DNA from: Nemophila menziesii
Lineage: Eukaryota > Streptophyta > Magnoliopsida > Boraginales > Hydrophyllaceae
Direction: 5' to 3'
DNA: 64,000 nt
Assembly (NCBI GenBank): GCA_029959085.1
Contig: JARWIR010000017.1
Span: 26,908,144 to 26,972,143, forward strand
Shown one piece after another: positions 57,502 to 64,000 of this stretch. Position 1 is the first letter of the stretch, and every line of letters starts with the position of its first letter. The notes beneath the pieces are model-generated. The model saw only the letters and a list, made by a program, of their open reading frames with translations, did not search any database and was not told the DNA's origin. Made by a program: the position numbers and the translations under genes.

Positions 57502-60239
57502 GACAGGCTTTTAGTGCATGAGAAACCTCGGACCAATGAAAAATATGATTATTCCTTTTTCTTCAAAAAATTTCAAATAATTACCTGCCAGAGGGAAAAA
57601 GATTTTTTCAGATTAAAAGCCAAAGAATCAACAATTTGTGATCTATAAATAATAGAGTTAAACATAGAGTGAGTGTAGAATGAATGATTGCAGCTTAAAT
57701 CCCACAGCTTGTCTTCAACCGTCAATACTTTTACTTTCTGCAAAATGTACTCAGAGATAACCTTAGAAACAAAACAAAAGTTGTGTAAAAGATTATTCAG
57801 GAAAAATTAATCAGATCTTCACCGGGTTTAAAATGTTTATAATAAGACATAAACAGATCTCAAATACAAGCAAAGAATCACATGATCATAATAGAACTGA
57901 GCTCAAAAGATTTACGAAAAAATGTGTGATCAAATTTTCTTGATCGGATCACCTAAACCTGGAACATCCTTGCCTCGTGGCTATCCTTTGTAAGTTGTAT
58001 CTACCTGGATCGGTTTAAGTAAAGGAGTATACATTGAAGCTTTCCAATCTTATATGAAAATAGTAAGAAGAAAATCAAGAATCTCCATCAATCATATTAA
58101 CACTAAATTTGTCGGGATAGGATCCTCTACTAGCAAAATTCTTCTACTAGTCTCTACTAGTAGGTGAGTTGGCAGGTTTATTTACCTTAGATTATAAATA
58201 GAGTAAATCTTAACTTTACAAATATTTTTAATTTTTTTTTAATTCATCTTTTATTTCATTATATTTTTCAACTTGTTTTTCTTTTCTTTTGTTCCAAAAA
58301 ATTTTATTTATCAAAACACACGAATGTTCTTTTTTTTTTTTTAAATTTCTATCATTTGCTTTTTTCTTAAAAGATATTTTACAGAACATTTTTTTATTTG
58401 CTTCCTTTTTCTTTTTTGTCAAAATTTTACCATTTAAATTTTATAATCAATTGATTGAAATAAATAAAAAATTTAAAAATTTCCCTCTTCAATAAAATTC
58501 AAAATTTTAATTAAAAAATTGCTTAAATTTACGATTAATTTTACAAATTTCAAAAAAATTCTTTCGGATTATTACTCCATTCATACCACAGAATATTTAA
58601 TAAACCATTTTGTTTTTAGTACTACTCTAACGATAGAAAAGAATAAAATTAAAATAGACTTCGTAAAATTAAGAGATTACAAACCATGCATAGAAGATTC
58701 ATAGTTTGTATATATTAAAGAAACAAAATATTCCTACTTTATATTCGTTGTCCAATTGTCTTTGGAATAAAACTAACAATAGAAAAGTTTACATTGTACA
58801 GTAGAAACTTATTAAATTTACAGATTATTCCCTCTTTTTAATGTAATCCTTTACGACAAAATAAAATCATACTAATAAAAATATAGATAATAAATTACAA
58901 AGTACTGAAAAATTCTTTTGATCCAACTTTAAATATCCATCACAATCTCTTCCACCTACTTCTCTACCCATAAGCTCATACGATTGGCGCGATTGGCGCA
59001 AAACAGTACCAGAATCATTTGCAAGATCTATTTGTTCACTTTGAGTAACAGATATTTTTCGTTGTGACGGAACCATATGTACAAGATCAGGTGTTATCAG
59101 TTCATGGCTGTGTTAAAAAATAAACCTATAAACTTCATATCTCGTTGAAGACTTTTCTAATTTCACCCCATCACTGCCCCCCTGTTCGAGTCTCTACCCT
59201 TGGATTTTTGGTGAGATGATCGCGTTTATCAGGTCTCCGAAAACCCTCTTTCGAACAAGTAAAAATCTTACTTGTTAACATTCAATTACCCTTATATTTT
59301 GCCTTGTGAGTGATGTTTTATACTGAATTCTATCTTTCCACCGTATCTATAACACGCATAAGCCTTTTCCAAACTATCAAAATCATTTCTAAAATTGGAC
59401 TTGATCAACAGTCATGCTTAAATTTTTGAAAAATAAATTCTAAATATATTATAATTGAGTATAAAATTAAAAATTTATAATATAATATGTTTAAATAATA
59501 TTTCTAAAATAATTACACATTAAAAAAGGTAAAAAGAACCCGACTGAAAAATAAAGGTAAACAAAAATTTACCTGGGTAACAAGTGCGTACACTGGAAGG
59601 GTGATGAACCTGCACACAACTTGAAAGTATACCCTGTCAAGATTCAATTCTACTTTCCAACTCCAACTATTTATGATTTAAATGATTTTATCGGCTATAC
59701 TTACCCAAATACAATTTATAAAATTGATGAAGTTTAGAAAATAATAATCAAACTCAAATTTAATATTATATTTTTAGGATTTTTATATATAAACCTTTTC
59801 TGGTGTTTTATCGAATATCATATATATCCAAAAAATTCAATTATTTTTATCTCAAAAATTCAAAAAGTCAAAAAATTAAAAAGTTACCTTTTAATTATAA
59901 AACTTTAAAATTCTTCTTAAATGATAATCTTGGTTTATCTTCTAAAAATAGATGTTTGATGAATTGCAGTAATTTTTGAGTTTTTCTTCTATTTGTTCTT
60001 TTGCTGTGAGAAAGAATTTTTGGGTTTAAAAAAGAAATCAGGAAAGTGAAATGAGTAATCTGAAACAAGTAATTCATCTTCGGTCATATAAGTAGCGTTA
60101 TAATTTAAGGTACTTTGAGGTTTCTTATGTCCTCGTATTTTTATAAAAATAAGGAAGATAAATCACATGATATATGTTAGTTAATTCTTCAATGGAGGTC
60201 AACAATTGAACTTAATTACTTGCACTTTGATCAATTAGA
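57502..60239. other. AT-rich intergenic DNA
   Basis: No gene is supported. Short frames at 58228-58704 are Lys/Phe-rich low-complexity DNA. A 69-codon minus-strand frame (58867-59076) with ELMGREVGGRDCDGYLKLDQ is less AT-biased and could be an exon relic, but I do not recognise it. Confidence 0.45.
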
Positions 60240-60359
60240 CAATGTACAAATCCTTTCAAGCTCTTTCTTCTCCAATTCGATCCTGGCCCACAGCTTGGCT
60301 TCAAAATCCTCCCCAACCTTATTTCTAACTTTCGGACTTTGAATCCTACTCCTCCTCAC

Positions 60360-62156
60360 ATGCAGGGGTTGGACATCCCCTCTTTCATCACTTTAATGGC
60401 CAAAGACTCCGTTAATGTCTTCATCAATTATGTTTATGGTTTTTATGCGAACATGCAAGGGTTTTTTTCAAAGCTTCTGGTCTTATATGGAATTAATTTC
60501 AATGATCCATCAATTAACAATTATATTTGGGCTCTCGTTATGGGTTTGATTACCTTCTATCAATTTTGGATTATCTCCTTCCAGTATCGGATGTATGGGT
60601 GGATTAATTGGACTAAGATCTGTTTGCATGGCTCAATTAAGAGATTATTTCATCAGGCTAAGCCCATTTATTACCGGCTTTGGAACTTTTTTGGGCTGGA
60701 TCACACTTATTTGCCTAATCCTAGCTTAATTAAGGTGACGTTTTGGGCTTTGAGTACTAAGTACTATCTCTGCTTTTTCTTATACTACATTACGTCTGCT
60801 GCAAAAACAATGTACTGTGGTGTTTCTTCACCGGCGTGGGCGGTCTGTGTTTCGTTGTACTTCCCCTACTTTTCTCCGGTGATGATCTCTTCTCAGAATA
60901 TCTATGCTATTGGTGTTAACTATGGTATGGAATTTATATTTGATCATTGCAAGATTTGGGTACTACAGGATTGTGAATATGCCTTATTTAATCTTTACCA
61001 TCAGTCAAACAAGCCGTTTCTTTATGGGTTCTGCAATGGATGGAGAAATTTACTTTGCTTTAGTCTTTTTCTTCACATGCAGCAGTGTATCATGGTAGTG
61101 ATTGCTTATGGGTGGTGTGAGATTGACCGAGGACCTCACCTTGTCCGAGTTTGGTTAGCTACAAAGTGGTGGTGTAGGTATATTTTGACTATAAATCTTA
61201 GTATAGCGGACATGCACCCACATTGGATTAAGATCGGTGCTGATCAATGGGCTAAGGGACCCCATGCATCCCTTTTATCTTATACCTTTTATTTGTTTTG
61301 GAGAATCTTTTCTTTGTGTGTTGGCTTACCTTTGGTCTTGGTTAAAGAACTAAAAATTGGTGGAAGATATCAATTGACTGGATGTTATCTCACGTGCATG
61401 TTATTCCATTGGAGGCAAATCATCCATAGGATGATAGATGCTTTGCATAGGTTTTTTAAATTAGGCAATAAACAATTGCTTAATACGCTTCTCAAAACAT
61501 GGGAAAACTACTTTAGTCACCAAATGAATTTTTGCTGCAGCTTTAATGAAATTGAAGCTAAGATATTTTTCTATTATACTTTATTTTACAAGCTTCTACT
61601 CCATATCAGGTTCTACTTTTCCTTCATTACTTTATTTTACTATGATAAGGAGTTTTTGTGGTACTCGAATGATTATATTAAAATGTGTTGCTATAACAGC
61701 TATTATCAATCTAGTGAAGCTAATCATCTTAGCAGGCTTTACCATGGCGAATGTATTACCGAATCTAATTTTAATGATTCTACAATTAAATGCTTATATT
61801 TATTCTCTTGGAATGGTGTTAATGTTGTCCTTGTCCAAATAAATATTTCGAAACATTTTATATATATCATTAAGGAGAATGTTCCAAAATTAATTTGGTC
61901 TCCTCAAGAAGCTTTTTCTGTCCCTACATCGATAATGGTCTTAAGTTCGAAGATAAATCTTAGTGTCGAGATACTAATGCTTTTGTGTTACTCGGCTAAA
62001 GCTATTGATAGTTTCAAGAATATTACTTTCGTCCAAACTCTATCCTCTACTGACAAGGCCACGAGTACACAGGTAGTACCCGTGATGGAAAGTGGGCCTT
62101 TATTTTCTCACGTGGATGGCGGCCTGCCCCTTAAGAGGGCCGGGGTTGATGGATAA
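60360..62156 (+). CDS. LINE ORF1-position protein, hydrophobic and aromatic (598 aa), unrecognised
   Basis: The ATG at 60360 opens 598 codons to TAA 62154-62156, far longer than chance in AT-rich DNA. The product is rich in Phe, Tyr, Trp, Cys and Leu, with five or more likely membrane segments (around residues 45-70, 125-170, 225-250, 295-320 and 400-425; for example YIWALVMGLITFYQFWIISF and FFYYTLFYKLLLHIRFYF). No DUF4283/RRM or CCHC knuckle, usual in plant L1 ORF1, is visible. The last 40 residues turn hydrophilic (STQVVPVMESGPLFSHVDGG), more like an ORF1 tail. It overlaps ORF2 by eight bases. It might be a new LINE ORF1 type, a captured gene or an unexpressed frame. Function unknown. Confidence 0.55.
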   Translation: MQGLDIPSFITLMAKDSVNVFINYVYGFYANMQGFFSKLLVLYGINFNDPSINNYIWALVMGLITFYQFWIISFQYRMYGWINWTKICLHGSIKRLFHQAKPIYYRLWNFFGLDHTYLPNPSLIKVTFWALSTKYYLCFFLYYITSAAKTMYCGVSSPAWAVCVSLYFPYFSPVMISSQNIYAIGVNYGMEFIFDHCKIWVLQDCEYALFNLYHQSNKPFLYGFCNGWRNLLCFSLFLHMQQCIMVVIAYGWCEIDRGPHLVRVWLATKWWCRYILTINLSIADMHPHWIKIGADQWAKGPHASLLSYTFYLFWRIFSLCVGLPLVLVKELKIGGRYQLTGCYLTCMLFHWRQIIHRMIDALHRFFKLGNKQLLNTLLKTWENYFSHQMNFCCSFNEIEAKIFFYYTLFYKLLLHIRFYFSFITLFYYDKEFLWYSNDYIKMCCYNSYYQSSEANHLSRLYHGECITESNFNDSTIKCLYLFSWNGVNVVLVQINISKHFIYIIKENVPKLIWSPQEAFSVPTSIMVLSSKINLSVEILMLLCYSAKAIDSFKNITFVQTLSSTDKATSTQVVPVMESGPLFSHVDGGLPLKRAGVDG

Positions 62157-62471
62157 CTATCTTGTTTGGAACTGTCGAGGAGCGAGGGCACCCTCGACAA
62201 AGAGGATGTTTAAGTCCCTTATTTCGAAATTTCATATTTCCGTTGCTTGTTTGTTAGAAGCTAAGTTAAAGTCTAGTAAGTTTGCTTATTGTAACCACTT
62301 TAAATTTTTCGATCATTCACACATAGTCGAACCCAGGGGAAGATCTTATATGTCTGGGGGGATTCTATTGTTGTGGAAAGATTCGGTGAACTTGAGAGTT
62401 ATAAACTCTACCTCTTCTTTTGTAATGGTTGAAATTATGGAAGCTAATAAAGAAATTTGGTACTTGGTGTG
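62149..62471 (+). CDS. LINE ORF2 start: AP endonuclease domain (partial)
   Basis: The ATG at 62149 lies in ATGGATAA, overlapping the ORF1 stop. The protein begins with YLVWNCRGARAPSTKR, the first endonuclease block (WN.RG) of plant L1 ORF2, then VACLLEAKL (the LLETK-like metal-site motif with Glu) and GGILLLWKDSVNL. It is in one open frame until the CACTA insertion at 62472. ORF2 normally carries endonuclease plus reverse transcriptase; the RT is not in the window. Confidence 0.88.
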
Positions 62472-62484
62472 CACTACAGCAGGT

Positions 62485-62945
62485 CGGGTATTTACCGACG
62501 ACAGCTGTCGTCGGTAAAAATCCCGTATTCGTCGGTAAACCTGTTTACCGACGACCACTCGTCGGTATCCTGTCGTCCCTAGAAGTTTGTCGGTAAAATC
62601 ACGGTTGCCGACAACGGAATTGGAGTCTCGTCGATAACACAGAACGGTTTACCGACAAAACCCAAGTCGTCGGTAAACCTAAATTTACCGACAACAATTC
62701 TCCAGCCGTCGGCAAACAACAAATTGTTACCGACAATTTGAAAATTTTATTTTGTCGGTAAAGAAAATATTTACCGACAACCAGGTCGTCGGTATCTTCA
62801 TAATTAAATTGTTTAATTTTTAAAATTTAATAATTTACCGACAACATTCATTGTATGAATGTCGTCGGTAAACTATATTTAATTATTTTTTTTTAACTTT
62901 ACCGACGACATTCATACAATGAATGTTGTCGGTATTTTTTTTTTT
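62485..62945. repeat. CACTA subterminal repeats (TACCGACGAC in both orientations)
   Basis: About 20 copies of TTTACCGAC(G/A) or its complement GTCGGTAAA occur within 460 bp, many in head-to-head pairs, for example around 62500, 62540, 62645, 62760 and 62850. Such arrays usually bind the TNPA-type protein. Runs of T follow to about 63040. Confidence 0.9.
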
Positions 62946-63111
62946 TTTTTTATTATTATTATTTTTTTTTTAATTTTTTTTTTTTAATTTAAATTGGTTT
63001 TTCGGTTTTTTTTTTTTTTAATATTAATTGGTTTTTCGATTTTTTATAAATTAATATTTATAGAAATCACGAATATAAATAGAAATCATGCATTATATTC
63101 AGAAATAGATA

Positions 63112-63190
63112 AATAAACCCGGGTAGTCAAACCCCGGTCAATAAAGTCAAACCCCGGGCAATAAAGTCAAACCCCGGGGTTAAAAGTCAA
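63112..63190. repeat. Short tandem repeat GTCAAACCCCGGG(C/T)
   Basis: Three units of about 21 bp (GTCAAACCCCGG plus AATAAA) at 63126-63183, with degenerate GTCAAA pieces after. Confidence 0.85.
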
Positions 63191-63279
63191 AATATTACAT
63201 AACCATAAAAAAGTCATAAAATAAAAGTCATAAAATATAAACTGAAATAAAATAAAAGTCAAACACAATCATAAGAAAA

Positions 63280-63963
63280 TCAATCATCACTATCTTCATC
63301 TTCTTCTTCATCGGAGAGCGGCTCGAGACCATTCTTTTCACGGGATTCATTGAGGCCGCTGAGCAACTTACTAAAAAAATCATCGGACCTAGAGGAGCTC
63401 GGTGGAGCATCTTCTTCCGGTATAGGAGGTAATCCCTGGACTGCGCGGACCTCGTTCATCCCATCGAAGATCCGCTGTAACTTTCTCGCGTTCTTTTTCG
63501 CGATCTTCTCCGATACAGGCGGCTTCGGGTCCTTCTTCTTCTTGAAGCAGGGTCCGATCGAAGGGATCCAATGCCGACTCTTAGGCGGTTTCATCACCTC
63601 CTGAACCGTCTCCTTCAGCGCTCCTATCTGCTCCTCCACTGGAACATCCTCAGCCGATTGGGTCCCTGTCTCGATAACCCGCTCCTTAAGCTTCTCCCGA
63701 TAAACTCCCTGTAATAAAATTTAAAATAAATAATTAATAAAATAATTTAAAATAAATAATTAATAAAACTAACAAAAAAATTAATTTAAAGTTAAATAAA
63801 AACTTACACTAGCCTGCTCCCATCTATCATCGACCCATTTGCCCTTCGCCCCATCATAGCCCAGGTACTCGAAGTATCCGCCCATCTGTGGAAGTGGGAC
63901 CTCCTCTTGGGTCTGCTCGTCTATATAGCTCAGGGGCTCCTGCGTATTAATCTTCAGCTTACC
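63280..63963 (-). CDS. CACTA-encoded protein, C-terminal exons (TNPA/Transposase_24-like), partial
   Basis: Two exons on the minus strand with GT/AG borders and matching phase: 63963-63808 (52 codons; PLSYIDEQTQEEVPLPQMGG, then KGKWVDDRWEQ) and 63708-63280 (142 codons plus stop; RHWIPSIGPCFKKKKDPKPP, then a Ser/Asp/Glu-rich tail ending EEDEDSDD). The frame is intact and GC-richer than its surroundings, so the element may be young. The role as the accessory CACTA protein is inferred from position and the WVDDRWEQ-like block. Upstream exons lie outside the window. Confidence 0.65.
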
Positions 63964-64000
63964 CTATAAAAAAATATAATTATTAAAAAATTAAATTAAA

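Larger units (their letters stand above)
60240..62471 (+). mobile_element. L1-type LINE, 5' part, interrupted by a CACTA element
   Basis: A long ORF1 is followed by an overlapping ORF2 that opens with the L1 endonuclease motif. It is cut at 62471 by a CACTA terminus; the rest lies beyond the window. The 5' boundary is approximate, as no TSD could be sought. Confidence 0.75.
62472..64000 (-). mobile_element. CACTA element (third family), truncated by the window end
   Basis: Begins CACTACAGCAGG at 62472 on the + strand, followed by dense TTTACCGACGA/TCGTCGGTAAA subterminal repeats, then a minus-strand gene with introns. The left tip is thus the 3' end of the element. It is inserted in LINE ORF2. 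Confidence 0.88.

Noticed and set aside
58228..58704. Lys/Phe-rich small ORFs
   Set aside because: Low-complexity AT-rich DNA with overlapping frames on both strands.

Overview
The window is nuclear DNA of a flowering plant, probably a eudicot. It is AT-rich, with introns flanked by GT and AG, plant-type LTR retrotransposons (Sirevirus, Ale-type Copia, Athila-type Gypsy), CACTA, hAT and Helitron elements, and one gene found only in plants. I cannot name the species. Most of the 64 kb is nested transposable elements. Only two host coding loci stand out: an 11-exon hydroxyproline O-galactosyltransferase gene (13253-15194, + strand), and an unrecognised ORF near 36.4 kb that a young Copia element has split.

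Layout. 1-5032: a non-autonomous Sirevirus-like Copia element on the minus strand; its left LTR is cut by the window start, and its LTRs look identical over 825 bp. 5033-6979: a spacer with long (CTT)n and (CT)n microsatellites. 6980-12614: a Helitron on the minus strand with recognisable ends (CTAG plus hairpin; TC start; insertion between A and T), a decayed helicase gene, an 85-bp tandem array and a hAT MITE with a perfect 8-bp target duplication. 12615-15569: the galactosyltransferase gene and its flanks. About 15565-35551: an old CACTA element on the minus strand whose TNP2 transposase is split by two hAT-like MITEs, a complete 11.2-kb Athila-type element (TSD ACATT) and a solo Athila LTR. 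35638-36000: a 5'-truncated LINE tail with poly(A) and a 15-bp TSD.

36406-41775: a host ORF interrupted by an intact Ale-type Copia (36998-41708, TSD GATAC, identical 197-bp LTRs, 1412-residue open polyprotein). 42060-42850: a CCA-rich minisatellite that is one arm of a large foldback. 42907-47215: a second Copia with identical 245-bp LTRs but a coding region full of stops. 47870-55737: two divergent CACTA halves around a truncated Athila 5' end. 55149-57493: two related hAT elements and an LTR fragment. About 60240-62471: the 5' part of an L1-type LINE, whose long first ORF encodes an unusual aromatic, membrane-like protein and overlaps the start of the endonuclease ORF by 8 bases. From 62472 to the end: a third CACTA family inserted in that LINE.

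No operon-like cooperation exists here. The relations between features are insertions, decay and shared non-coding motifs. The strongest leads for something new are the hydrophobic LINE ORF1, the coding-dead retroelements whose identical LTRs imply trans-mobilisation, a CACCGGAC motif shared by the Sirevirus LTR and the Athila post-pol region, the CCA/TGG foldback, and a repeated AGGGACTAAA...AATTTT phrase in unrelated elements. All comparisons were made by eye.
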